A stretch of DNA of 64,000 nt, taken from assembly GCF_006716125.1 (NCBI RefSeq), contig NZ_VFOM01000005.1, positions 1 through 64,000 on the forward strand, read 5' to 3'. This document shows positions 17,456-25,389 of the stretch, one piece after another. Position numbers and translations under genes: made by a program. Under the pieces are notes generated by a model that was not told where the DNA came from, ran no database searches, and worked only from the letters and a program-made list of their open reading frames with translations. Within the stretch, counting starts at the first letter, position 1; each line of letters starts with the position of its first letter. Origin of the DNA: Homoserinimonas aerilata (lineage in GTDB: Bacteria > Actinomycetota > Actinomycetes > Actinomycetales > Microbacteriaceae).

Positions 17456-18547
17456 ATGGGACGGCTGCCAACAGTGTCGGACGTTGCGAAACTCGCTCAA
17501 GTGTCGCGACAGACCGTGTCGAATGCGCTCAACTCGCCCGAGATCGTCAAAGCGACGACACTTGCGCGGGTGCTCGAAGCGGTCGACACTCTGGGGTACC
17601 GCACCAATGCGGGCGCCCGCCGGCTACGAACCCAGCGCTCCTCCACGATCGGTGTGCGGTTCGAACCGATCTCCGACGGCGTATCGGGAGGCCTGCTCGA
17701 CCGCTTCCTACACGCGATCACCGAACAGGCGGACTCCCTGGGCATGCGAATCCTGCTGTTCACGGCGGTGTCCCAAGAGGAGGAGATCGCCAAGATCCGA
17801 CAGCTGCGTGCCGGCTCGGATATCGACGGGGTGGTTCTTGCGTCGACCTTCCATGGTGACCGCAGAACCGAATGGTTGGTTCGAGACAGAACCCCATTCG
17901 TAATGTTCGGCCGTCCATGGGGGCAGGGCAAAGCCGAGGTCCCCCCTCACCGTTGGGTCGATGTGGATGGTGCAACCGGCGTGAAGGAGGCGACCTCCCA
18001 CCTTCTCTCCGTGGGATGTGAACGGATACTGTTCTTGGGCTGGCCGAGCCCCTCCGGCACCGGAGACGACCGCAGGAACGGCTGGCTCGAGGCGCTCGCC
18101 ACCCATGCAGCCGCATCCAGCTCTTCGGCGATGCGTTTGTGGGAGGCGCAGGCGCAACTGCTCCATGTCGAATGCCGTGACACCCTGCACGACGCGGAAA
18201 CGGCGACGCGCGAGGCTCTCGCGGCCCACCCTGAGGTGGATGGGATCGTGTGCGCGAGTGACAGCCTCGCCATCGGGGCGCGGATCGCCACCGTGATGAC
18301 CGGGCGCTCCGACATTCCCGTTGTGGGGTTCGACAACAGCGCCGTGGCTCAGGCCCTCGGACTCTCGAGCGTTGACCAGCGCCTTGACCTGGTTGCCGCA
18401 GCCACGCTCGAGCTGCTCATACCGACCATGGATGGTGCACCGCTCGACGAAGCCGACAATCACCGACTCATCAGCCCGCAGCTCATCGTGAGGGACACCC
18501 CCATCGTGCTCCCGCTCGGCTCGGGCGAACCCCGATCATCCCTGTAG
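17456..18547 (+). CDS. LacI-family transcriptional regulator
   Basis: 363 residues. N-terminal HTH LPTVSDVAKLAQVSRQTVSNALN (residues 3-25) and hinge helix region ARRLRTQRSSTIGV, followed by a periplasmic-binding-protein-like sensor domain (VDGIVCASDSLAIGA, DIPVVGFDNS, LSSVDQ). AGGAGGGAAC precedes the ATG. Follows the glucosidase by 48 bp and is probably co-transcribed; likely represses at the TTTGATCGATCAAA palindrome. Confidence 0.92.
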   Translation: MGRLPTVSDVAKLAQVSRQTVSNALNSPEIVKATTLARVLEAVDTLGYRTNAGARRLRTQRSSTIGVRFEPISDGVSGGLLDRFLHAITEQADSLGMRILLFTAVSQEEEIAKIRQLRAGSDIDGVVLASTFHGDRRTEWLVRDRTPFVMFGRPWGQGKAEVPPHRWVDVDGATGVKEATSHLLSVGCERILFLGWPSPSGTGDDRRNGWLEALATHAAASSSSAMRLWEAQAQLLHVECRDTLHDAETATREALAAHPEVDGIVCASDSLAIGARIATVMTGRSDIPVVGFDNSAVAQALGLSSVDQRLDLVAAATLELLIPTMDGAPLDEADNHRLISPQLIVRDTPIVLPLGSGEPRSSL

Positions 18548-18580
18548 CCGCACCGTTGAAAGGATCCAGCTATTTATCGC

Positions 18581-18889
18581 ATGACCGTGCTCTATGGCAT
18601 TCCCGAGGACCGCGAGGCCTTCCGCCACTACTACATGTCCACCCATGTGCCCATCGCGCAGCGTATGAGGGGGTTGCTGCGCTGGACCCTGAACTGGGTG
18701 GATGAATCGGACGATGACGCCCACGAGTCCATCTTCCTCATCGTCGATCTGGTCGCGCGAGACAGGCAAAGTATGGACTCGATCCTCGCCTCACCGGAGG
18801 GCCAGGCCGCCTCGGCAGATGTGAAGAACTTCGCGACGGGCGGCGTCAGCTACTTTCGCGGGTATCTTGACGACGTGGCCGTCGCATGA
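18581..18889 (+). CDS. Small EthD-like protein
   Basis: 102 residues, starting MTVLYGIPEDREAFRHYYMSTHVPIA, the pattern of EthD/dimeric alpha-beta barrel proteins (xFxxYYxxxHVPLA). These small proteins often dimerise and accompany oxidoreductases; no reaction can be assigned. Overlaps the next gene by 4 nt (ATGA), so translation is coupled. Confidence 0.75.
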   Translation: MTVLYGIPEDREAFRHYYMSTHVPIAQRMRGLLRWTLNWVDESDDDAHESIFLIVDLVARDRQSMDSILASPEGQAASADVKNFATGGVSYFRGYLDDVAVA

Positions 18890-20034
18890 GCCGGGGAACC
18901 GGGCTGCGCGTTGCTGTTGTCGGGCTCGGATTCGGGGAGCACTTCCTGCCCATCTACACCGCTCATCCCGATGTGAGCGAGATCGCCATCGTCGACCCGT
19001 CGCGGGAACGCCTCATCGAGATCGGGGAGGCCTTCGGAATCGAGTCCCGATACGAGCGCTACGAAGACATGCTCGCAGATCCTCGATGGGATGCGGTACA
19101 CGTGCTCGCACCGGTGAGCTTTCATTTCAGTTACACAATCGCCGCGCTGGAATCGGGCAAGCATGTGGCCTGTGCGGTGCCGATGGCCACCGAACTTGAG
19201 CATGTGGCGGCGATCGTCGAAACTCAGAAGCGAACCGGCCTGAACTACATGCTGATGGAGACCACCGTGTTCTCTGCCGAGTTCCGTGCAATCGCCGGGC
19301 TTCACGAGCGGGGCGAACTGGGCGAACTCTCGATGTACAACGGTTTTCATGTGCAGAATCTGGATGGGTTTCCGTCGTACTGGCGGGGGTATCCTCCGAT
19401 GAAATATGCGACGCATGCGCTTTCGCCGCTTCTGGCGCTCACGGGAGATCGAGTCGTCGACGTCGTGGCCTACGGCTCCGGACGTCTCACGGATGATCGG
19501 CGCGGGCAGCATGTGAACGACTTTCCCAGCGAGGTCGGTCTCTTCAGGTTGGCAGAGTCACCCGTTGTTGCCGATGTGACTGTGTCGTTCTTCCAGACGG
19601 CGCGACCGTTTCGGGAGGGTTACACCTTCCACGGCGATCGGATGGCCGTGGAATGGCCCCAGGACGAAAGCCTCCCGCCGGATGTCTTCACCTTGGTCGA
19701 GCGGGGCGACAGCCGACCGGATGCGCCCAGAGGCGGCGTGACGACGAAGGCTCCGCTTGAGCTCGACCATGGTCATGAACTACTGCCGCCAGATCTCATC
19801 CGCTTCACCTCCGGCTTTCAAACTGTCGCTCACAACAGTGGTGAGGTCAGGTCATACACGGCTGACCACGGTGGCTCCCATCCGCATCTGGTGCATGAGT
19901 TCATCTCGAGTATCATGCAGCGACGCACCCCGGTGGTCGGTGCTGTGCGCGCGGCGATCTGGAGCGCGCCCGGAATCTGTGCCCACGACTCGGCGATGGC
20001 CGGAGGGGAACGCGTGATCGTTCCGCAGTTCTGA
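18886..20034 (+). CDS. Gfo/Idh/MocA-family oxidoreductase-like protein lacking the usual catalytic lysine
   Basis: 382 residues. N-terminal Rossmann fold with VVGLGFGEHF (Gly13, Gly15) and C-terminal alpha/beta substrate domain. In most members the segment after the fold reads GKHVxCEKPxA, with the Lys acting in catalysis; here it reads GKHVACAVPMA, with Val98 in place of Lys. His residues in the later MKYATHALSP segment are present. It may bind but not oxidise sugar, or belong to a subgroup using different chemistry. Last gene of the sugar operon. Confidence 0.82.
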   Translation: MSRGTGLRVAVVGLGFGEHFLPIYTAHPDVSEIAIVDPSRERLIEIGEAFGIESRYERYEDMLADPRWDAVHVLAPVSFHFSYTIAALESGKHVACAVPMATELEHVAAIVETQKRTGLNYMLMETTVFSAEFRAIAGLHERGELGELSMYNGFHVQNLDGFPSYWRGYPPMKYATHALSPLLALTGDRVVDVVAYGSGRLTDDRRGQHVNDFPSEVGLFRLAESPVVADVTVSFFQTARPFREGYTFHGDRMAVEWPQDESLPPDVFTLVERGDSRPDAPRGGVTTKAPLELDHGHELLPPDLIRFTSGFQTVAHNSGEVRSYTADHGGSHPHLVHEFISSIMQRRTPVVGAVRAAIWSAPGICAHDSAMAGGERVIVPQF

Positions 20035-20129
20035 GCGGCTCGCTGGCGGAATTGATGCGGTCACCGCTCCGATGCGACAGTGACGATGGATGCTGTGGGC
20101 CGGCATCCGCCACAGCCTAGAATTTGAGC

Positions 20130-20768
20130 GTGTCGAAACCCAAGCGCAGACGGTGGCCCTGGATAGTCGCGATCGTCCTCGCCGTGCTGCTCGTGCCCAT
20201 CGCGGTGCTCATTGTTCCGATCCTGACCCACCAGGACGGCGGGACCTCGCAGGTGGTCGACTCTGGGGAGCAGTGGCCACTCACCGCCAGCGCGGAAGGC
20301 GGTGACGGGCGCGCACGCACCATCGACGTGCACTCCGTCGAACCCGGCGGCACCGTCGACACCTCCGCGCTCCGCGAAGGCGACAGGCTCGTCGTCAGCG
20401 GCAGCGGCTACAACCCCTCGCAGGGCATCTACGTCGCCATCTGCAAGATCGCCGCCGACCCCACCGTGAAGCCGGGGCCGTGCCTCGGCGGCGTTCCGTC
20501 GACGGAGGGTGAGCAGCAGGAGCAGGGCGCCGTGCAGTTCGCCCCCAGCAACTGGATCAACGACGACTGGGCCTGGAAGCTGTTCGGGGCCCGAGGCTAC
20601 GACGACGCCGCCACCGGAACCTTCACCGCCTACCTCGAGGTCGCATCCCCCGTCGGCGAGGAGCTCGACTGCCGCGTCGACGAGTGCGCCATCTACACCC
20701 GTAACGACCACACGGCGCTCACCGACCGCGTGCAGGACGTCTACATCCCGGTCGGATTCGCCGAGTAA
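20130..20768 (+). CDS. Membrane-anchored extracytoplasmic protein, neocarzinostatin/HtaA-type domain suggested
   Basis: 212 residues. Basic start (SKPKRRRWPW), one helix at about 8-31, then an extracellular domain with VSGSGYNPSQGIYVAICK, CLGG, GTFTAYLEV and CRVDECAIYTRNDH. Four cysteines could form two disulphides. The pattern resembles beta-sandwich domains in secreted actinobacterial proteins; function unknown. GTG at 20130 is preferred: TAGAAT lies exactly 6 nt upstream, making a TTG at 20124 part of the spacer. Confidence 0.7.
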   Translation: MSKPKRRRWPWIVAIVLAVLLVPIAVLIVPILTHQDGGTSQVVDSGEQWPLTASAEGGDGRARTIDVHSVEPGGTVDTSALREGDRLVVSGSGYNPSQGIYVAICKIAADPTVKPGPCLGGVPSTEGEQQEQGAVQFAPSNWINDDWAWKLFGARGYDDAATGTFTAYLEVASPVGEELDCRVDECAIYTRNDHTALTDRVQDVYIPVGFAE

Positions 20769-20815
20769 CTCGCCTGCCCCTCTCGCCCCGCTCGCGCAGC
20801 CCGCCCCGCTCGCCC

Positions 20816-20990
20816 CGCGAGTGGTCAAATAATGCCCCACGGTCGACCGGTTCGGGCGAAAATTGACCTCTCGCGACCTCTCGCGACCTCTCGCGACCTC
20901 GCGTGCGTCGCGCGCGGGTCGCCAGCGCGTCGCGAGTGGTCAGTTCTCGACGCTCCCGTGCCCGGGACGGGTGGATTGTGACCACTCGCG
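20816..20990. repeat. Family-B palindrome pair with short tandem array
   Basis: B elements at 20816-20875 and 20931-20990, separated by three copies of the 10-mer TCGCGACCTC (20871-20900) and a G/C-rich spacer. The second is an almost perfect hairpin, CGCGAGTGGTCA...TGACCACTCGCG type. Its left arm supplies the stop codon of the following minus-strand gene. Confidence 0.82.
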
Positions 20991-22013
20991 AGAGCGGAAG
21001 GATGCGGGTATGGGGGAGCCCTGCGGTGCGGGGATGCTCATACCGCGTCGCACCAGGAGCTTTCGCACGCCGGACACGAACTCGTGCGGGCGTATGTCGA
21101 GGTCGTCGGCCGTCACACGCTTGACCCTGTACCCGGCATCCTCGAACGCTTCTCTCCGGAAGATGTCCCGACGAAAGCGATCCCGGTTCGTTCGATGCTC
21201 ATCGCCTTCGTACTCGAGCACGAGCCGCGCCTCCGGGAACATGAGGTCCGGCTTGCCCACCCTTCGCCCGTCGGCATCGAAAACGGGCTCATTGATGACA
21301 GGTTCTGGCAGGCCTGACCGGAGCAGCAGCATCCGAAGTCTGCTCTCGCGGGGAGAGTCGACGCCCGTGCGGATGTGGGTGACCGTAGCCGCCATCGTTC
21401 GAGCGCCCCGGCGGCCCGCGCTTCTCTGCACGGCATCGCTCAATTGAGAGAGAGTGGCGAGCGGAGGGCGCCGACCGTCGTTGGTGACGAGGCCCGACAC
21501 AAGGAAGTCGCCGGCTGCGATAAGTTCATCGACATCGAGCACGGATGCAAGGTGGCACCAGGTTGAGACAGGGTCGGCGACGGGGAGCTCCCCGAGCATC
21601 CGGGGCACGGTCGTGGCGGACAGTCGGTGCCCGATCACTCCTCGCGCACGCGGGCGGATGCCGCCGTCGCGCACCGAGACGTGGATACGCGAATCCTGTT
21701 CGAGGCGCCAGGGCAGCGGGATGCGGTACAGCAGAGCGGCGGTGATGTGGCTGAAGAACTGACCCGGCGGCATCCGTGCAGCGTAAGCGCGGCAGCGATT
21801 CTCGAGGATGCGAAGGTCGAGGCCCACCGCCCTCACGCCTGCAAATGGCCGGTCGACGTCGCGACCGCGCAGCCGTCTCGCCGAGAGACCGGATGCGATC
21901 GGATCGCCGACGCGGAATGCGTGACCGGTGAGACAGCTGGGCAGGGGAACTCGTCGGGGCATGAGAACGAGAGTGCCATCGGATGCGGTGGGGTCTGCGG
22001 CATCAGTCGACAT
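20940..22013 (-). CDS. DUF559-type (Vsr/PD-(D/E)XK-like) nuclease-domain protein
   Basis: 357 residues from the ATG at 22013. The N-terminal two thirds is a helical/winged-helix region (FSHITAALLYRIPLP, TWCHLASVLDVDELIAAGDFLV) seen in AbiEi-like antitoxin-fused proteins. The C-terminal third is a PD-(D/E)XK-like core: SPRESRLRMLLLRSG, KPDLMFPEARLVLEYEGDEHR, then RREAFEDAGYRVKRVTADDL. Candidate catalytic residues are the Glu of SPRES, Asp of KPD and Glu of LEYEG. The last 14 or so residues are encoded inside a family-B repeat. No ribosome site is clear; an ATG at 21962 is another option. Biological role unknown. Confidence 0.72.
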   Translation of the reverse strand: MSTDAADPTASDGTLVLMPRRVPLPSCLTGHAFRVGDPIASGLSARRLRGRDVDRPFAGVRAVGLDLRILENRCRAYAARMPPGQFFSHITAALLYRIPLPWRLEQDSRIHVSVRDGGIRPRARGVIGHRLSATTVPRMLGELPVADPVSTWCHLASVLDVDELIAAGDFLVSGLVTNDGRRPPLATLSQLSDAVQRSAGRRGARTMAATVTHIRTGVDSPRESRLRMLLLRSGLPEPVINEPVFDADGRRVGKPDLMFPEARLVLEYEGDEHRTNRDRFRRDIFRREAFEDAGYRVKRVTADDLDIRPHEFVSGVRKLLVRRGMSIPAPQGSPIPASFRSREWSQSTRPGHGSVEN

Positions 22014-22086
22014 GTGGGGGAAGCGCGCAGATCGCGTCTCGGGCGAGGAGTGGCCGCAGCCCTCGCTGCAGCCCAGAGCGGATGCC

Positions 22087-22147
22087 CGCGAGTGGTCACT
22101 AAAGAACCCAAAACCAGGACGTATGGGACGAGAAACGACCACTCGCG
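22087..22147. repeat. Family-B palindrome, single copy
   Basis: CGCGAGTGGTCACT...ACGACCACTCGCG, 61 bp. Lies between the start of the DUF559-type gene and the end of the padR gene, both on the minus strand. Together with the copy at 20931-20990 it flanks the DUF559-type gene. Confidence 0.8.
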
Positions 22148-22171
22148 ACCCGGGCGGAGGCTGAAACCACC

Positions 22172-22777
22172 TCAGTCGAAGAGACCCGCGAGCACCTCGT
22201 CGAGCTGCAGCCGCAGGCGCTCCGCGGTGCCGTCGGGGATGTCGTCGCGCACGGCCCTGCGGCGCAACTCAGCGCGCACCCCCTGGCGGAACCCGTTGAG
22301 CACGAGCTCCGCCTCCTGCAGCTGCCGCCGTGCCGCGACGCCCTCCTCGCGGCCCTTCTCTCGGCTCGCCCGGGCATCCGTCGTCGACCCCTGGGTTTCG
22401 CGCGCTGCCGCAGCCAGATCGGCCCTCAGTGTGCGCATCGCGTCGTTGACGCTGAGCCGCACCTCGTCGGCGAGGCTGCGCACCGACTCGGTCACGCCGC
22501 TCTCGATGTCGTCGAGTTCGGCGCGACGGGCCTCGAGTTCTGCGCGTCCCGCATCCGTCACCGAGTAGACGGTCTTGCGGCCGTCCGCCTCACGCGTGAC
22601 GAGGCCCTCCTCGCCGAGCTTCGACAGGCGCGGATAGATGGTGCCGGCGCTCGGGATGTAGGTGCCGCCGAAGCGATCGCTGAGTGCCTGGATGATCTCG
22701 TAGCCGTGCATGGGCCGCTCGGCGAGCAGGCTGAGCAGGTACAGGCGCAGATGGCCGTGGCCGAACACGGGCGTCAT
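22172..22777 (-). CDS. PadR-family transcriptional regulator
   Basis: 201 residues. Winged helix with the PadR pattern LYLLSLLAERPMHGYEIIQAL, GTIYPRLSKLGEEGLVTRE and GRKTVYSVTDAGRAEL (residues about 12-80), then a long, charged helical C-terminal part suited to dimerisation. Overlaps the upstream DUF4097 gene by 4 nt. Probably autoregulates the pair from the repeated TATATCGCG sites ahead of it. Confidence 0.92.
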   Translation of the reverse strand: MTPVFGHGHLRLYLLSLLAERPMHGYEIIQALSDRFGGTYIPSAGTIYPRLSKLGEEGLVTREADGRKTVYSVTDAGRAELEARRAELDDIESGVTESVRSLADEVRLSVNDAMRTLRADLAAAARETQGSTTDARASREKGREEGVAARRQLQEAELVLNGFRQGVRAELRRRAVRDDIPDGTAERLRLQLDEVLAGLFD

Positions 22778-23577
22778 GCGTTCGCCCGGGCGTGGAGCAC
22801 GGAGACGCTGCCGCTGACCGTGTTGGCCCGGAACTCGAGCCAGTCGCCGGCGAGTTCGCCGTACTTTCCGGTGTAGGTGCCGTGGATGCCCGAGATCTCG
22901 GAGTCATCGAGCTGCACGCGACCGGATGCTGTGGTGATGCGGTACGACGCAGGAACGCCCGCGGCCAGCCTCACCGTGACATTGCCGGAGACGGTGTTGA
23001 CCTTGACCTCATCCGGTTCGCCGGAGATGTCGAGGATGACGTCACCCGACACGCTGTCGCAGCTGAAGCGCACGATGTCGCCCGTCGCGGCCAGGTCTCC
23101 GCCGACCGTGTGGGCGGAGATGCGGCCCGCGTGATCGCGCACCGAGAGCTCGCCGCTGACGGCGTTCAGGTCGAGGTCGCCGGTGACGCCGTCGATGACG
23201 ACATCGCCGGAGACGGTGCTGATCTTCGCATCCGTCGTCAGGTCGCTGATGAGGGCGCTCGCCGTGACCACACCGAACTTGAGGGCGACGGAGCGGGGCA
23301 CCATGATGCTCACCTCTGCGGTGGCTTCGCCGGAGAAGAAACTGAACACCTCCAGGAAGTTGTCCCAGCCGAGCTGCGGGTGGTCGACCTCGAGCACGCC
23401 CTCGTCGATGGAGACCTTGAGCGGCTTGCCACGCACGCTGTGCACCTCGACGCGGGCACCGGGCTCGTCGTGGGCGACGATGTTGACCTGCCCGCCGATG
23501 AGGCCCACCTTGAGTGACCGCACCTGGTCGAAGTCGATTGTCTTGGGGCCGTCGAGCAGCCACTTCTCTCGTGCCAT
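22774..23577 (-). CDS. DUF4097-family beta-helix protein
   Basis: 267 residues, rich in short repeated strands (ISTVSGDVVIDGVTGDLDLNAVSGELSVRDHAG) as in DUF4097/adhesin-like beta-repeat proteins, commonly paired with PadR regulators. No signal peptide; function unknown. The ATG at 23577 is chosen for GGAGG five nt upstream; an ATG at 23589 lacks a site. Confidence 0.85.
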   Translation of the reverse strand: MAREKWLLDGPKTIDFDQVRSLKVGLIGGQVNIVAHDEPGARVEVHSVRGKPLKVSIDEGVLEVDHPQLGWDNFLEVFSFFSGEATAEVSIMVPRSVALKFGVVTASALISDLTTDAKISTVSGDVVIDGVTGDLDLNAVSGELSVRDHAGRISAHTVGGDLAATGDIVRFSCDSVSGDVILDISGEPDEVKVNTVSGNVTVRLAAGVPASYRITTASGRVQLDDSEISGIHGTYTGKYGELAGDWLEFRANTVSGSVSVLHARANA

Positions 23578-23590
23578 TGGATCCTCCATA

Positions 23591-23631
23591 TCAAGCTATA
23601 TCGCGTTTGCGTAAACTCAAGATATATCGCG
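23591..23631. promoter_or_regulatory. Direct-repeat operator candidate for PadR
   Basis: TCAAGCTATATCGCG (23591-23605) and TCAAGATATATCGCG (23617-23631) differ at one base and start 26 bp apart; the second contains the palindrome GATATATC. They lie upstream of the DUF4097-padR operon and before the divergent merR promoter. Confidence 0.6.
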
Positions 23632-23667
23632 AGTGCCGCGGACGCAAGAAGAAGTTCTCGAAGGCGC

Positions 23668-23698
23668 TTGACCTTGACGCAACGTCAACCTCTACCGT
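23668..23698 (+). promoter_or_regulatory. MerR-type promoter with 19-bp spacer
   Basis: TTGACC (-35) and TACCGT (-10) are separated by 19 bp, the overlong spacer typical of MerR-controlled promoters. The spacer carries the perfect inverted repeat TTGACG-CAA-CGTCAA (23674-23688), expected operator of the MerR/TipA protein encoded immediately downstream. Confidence 0.75.
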
Positions 23699-23736
23699 TG
23701 ATCAAGACGAAACGTTCGAGACGAAAGGAGGCAGGA

Positions 23737-24477
23737 ATGGACTGGTCCATCCAAGAGATCGCACGACTCAGCGGCACCACAAGCCGCACGCTGCGCCACT
23801 ACGACGACATCGGCCTGCTGCCGCCCAGCCGCATCGGCGCCAACGGGTACCGCCACTACGACCAACAGTCGCTCGCCAGGCTGCAACGCATCCTGCTGCT
23901 GCGTGAGCTTGGCCTCGGGCTGCCCGCCATCGCCGGAGTGCTCGACGGGCAGCAGGGAGACACGGATGCGCTCACCACGCACCTGCGCTGGCTGCGGCAG
24001 GAGAAAGAACGGCTCGACCGGCAGATTGCCGCAGTCGAGACCACCATCATCAAAACGGAAGGAGGCGAGCAGCTCATGGCAGAGGAGATGTTCGACGGAT
24101 TCGACCACACCCAGTACAAGGAGGAGGTCGAACAGAGGTGGGGCGCAGACGCGTACGCCGCCGGCGACCGCTGGTGGAGGAAGCTGACGGATGCCGACAA
24201 AGCAGAATTCGGGCGGCAGCAGAAGCAGATCCAGGCGGACTACGCTGCGGCGTCTGCGGCAGGGGAGCCGGTCGGCGGCGCGCTCGTGCAGGAGATCACG
24301 AAGCGGCAGCACGACTGGATCCGCGCCGGTTGGCAGGGGCGCGACGTCCCCGCAGAGGCCATGCGCGGGCTCGGGCAGATGTACGTCGACGACCCGCGCT
24401 TCGGCGCCAACTACGGCGGGGTCGAGGGCGCCACGTATGTGCGCGACGCGATGGCGGTCTACGCGGACCGCATGTAG
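23737..24477 (+). CDS. MerR-family regulator with TipAS-like ligand domain
   Basis: 246 residues. MerR winged HTH at the N-terminus (SIQEIARLSGTTSRTLRHYDDIGLLPPSR, then GYRHYDQQSLARLQRILLLRELGLGL), a dimerisation helix (about 75-110) and a C-terminal TipAS-like domain (FDHTQYKEEVEQRWG, WRKLTDADKAEF). Homologues sense peptide antibiotics or other cationic drugs. The ATG at 23737 has AAAGGAGG in good position; upstream in-frame codons fall in the promoter. Autoregulation is likely. Confidence 0.9.
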   Translation: MDWSIQEIARLSGTTSRTLRHYDDIGLLPPSRIGANGYRHYDQQSLARLQRILLLRELGLGLPAIAGVLDGQQGDTDALTTHLRWLRQEKERLDRQIAAVETTIIKTEGGEQLMAEEMFDGFDHTQYKEEVEQRWGADAYAAGDRWWRKLTDADKAEFGRQQKQIQADYAAASAAGEPVGGALVQEITKRQHDWIRAGWQGRDVPAEAMRGLGQMYVDDPRFGANYGGVEGATYVRDAMAVYADRM

Positions 24478-24487
24478 CGCACTCGCC

Positions 24488-24560
24488 GGTCTCGAGACTG
24501 GCGCGGTAGACCGCACCACCTCGACCCGCGGGTAACTCGCCGGTCTCGAGACCGGCCGCC
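24488..24560. repeat. Family-A palindromes
   Basis: CGGTCTCGAGACTGGCGCGG...CCTCGACCCGCGGG plus a half unit CCGGTCTCGAGACCGGC. They lie between the convergent merR gene and the small membrane-peptide gene, consistent with a bidirectional 3'-end element. Confidence 0.7.
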
Positions 24561-24563
24561 GCG

Positions 24564-24689
24564 CTACGGAAGCACGAAGTAGAGCGGCGCCCTGTTGCGC
24601 AGCCGTCCGTAGCCGTCACGGTGCACCGTCTCGATTGTCGCGAGCGCGGCCCACAGGGCGAGCGTGGCGAGTGACAGCAGCATGATCAT
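24564..24689 (-). CDS. Small membrane peptide coupled to YczE-like protein
   Basis: 41 residues: one hydrophobic helix (MLLSLATLALWAALATIE) followed by a basic tail HRDGYGRLRNRAP. The ATG overlaps the stop of the upstream YczE-like gene (ATGA), and GGAGG lies 7 nt before it, so expression looks deliberate. Not recognised as a named family; similar short proteins with a VxRDGYGRxP tail occur in actinobacteria. It could be a partner subunit of the membrane protein. Confidence 0.72.
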   Translation of the reverse strand: MIMLLSLATLALWAALATIETVHRDGYGRLRNRAPLYFVLP

Positions 24690-25327
24690 GTGGTGACCTC
24701 CTCGACAGGGGTGGCGTTCGCGAACGGCGCGGGTGCGGCATCCGCCCCGCGCTTCTCGGGCACGCGCAGCAGCGGCATGGTGACGCCGACCATGGGGCCG
24801 ATGAGCAGGGCGAAGGCGAGCGTTCCGAAGCCGACGACGCCGCCGAGCAGCCAGCCGATGATCAGCACGCTGCCTTCGATGCCGGTGCGCACCGCCCAGA
24901 TGGGCCATCCGAAGCGCGAGTGGATGCCCGTCATGAGCCCGTCGCGCGGGCCCGGCCCGAAGCGGGCGCCGATGTAGAGCCCGGTCGCGACGGCCAGCAG
25001 CGAGAGCCCGCCGGCGAACAGCAGTATCTGGCCCCACAGTTGTTCTGGCGTGCCGATGAACCACAGGCCGAAGGATGCGGCGGGGCCGATGAGCAGGGCG
25101 TTCAGCACCGTTCCGATGCCCGGCTTCTGCCGGATGGGGATCCACAGCAGCAGCACGATGCCTGAGATGAGCACGGTGATGAGGCCGAAGTCGAGGCCGG
25201 TCTGCAGTGCGGTTCCCTGCGACAGGATGTCCCACGGGGATGCTCCCAGATTGGCGCGCACCATCATGGCGATGGCGATTCCGTAGAAGAAGAGGCCAAT
25301 GAGTAGTTGGGAGATCCGGCGGGTCAT
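24686..25327 (-). CDS. YczE/YitT-like membrane protein (copy 1)
   Basis: 213 residues with about five to six helices. Family hallmarks are LGASPWDILSQG near residue 28, RQKPGIGTVLNALLIGP, and TGLYIGARFGPGPRDGLMTGIH. It diverges from a MocR-type regulator, the arrangement described for yczE/yczR. Transported substrate unknown; a link to pyridoxal phosphate has been proposed from the regulator type. A close paralogue lies on the other side of the regulator. Confidence 0.85.
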   Translation of the reverse strand: MTRRISQLLIGLFFYGIAIAMMVRANLGASPWDILSQGTALQTGLDFGLITVLISGIVLLLWIPIRQKPGIGTVLNALLIGPAASFGLWFIGTPEQLWGQILLFAGGLSLLAVATGLYIGARFGPGPRDGLMTGIHSRFGWPIWAVRTGIEGSVLIIGWLLGGVVGFGTLAFALLIGPMVGVTMPLLRVPEKRGADAAPAPFANATPVEEVTT

Positions 25328-25350
25328 AGTTCATATCCAATGTCTAAAGC

Positions 25351-25388
25351 GGCCTTCTATCAAGAGGCCAATCCGCGTATTGTGGCCT
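25351..25388. promoter_or_regulatory. Candidate MocR operator: three GGCCT boxes
   Basis: GGCCT at 25351, its inverse AGGCC at 25365-25369, and a direct copy at 25384-25388. They lie in the 62-bp gap between the YczE-like gene and the divergent MocR gene. The last copy also overlaps the 6-nt gap between TATTGT (25378-25383) and the ATG, so MocR binding would shut its own leaderless promoter. Confidence 0.5.
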
Positions 25389-25389
25389 C

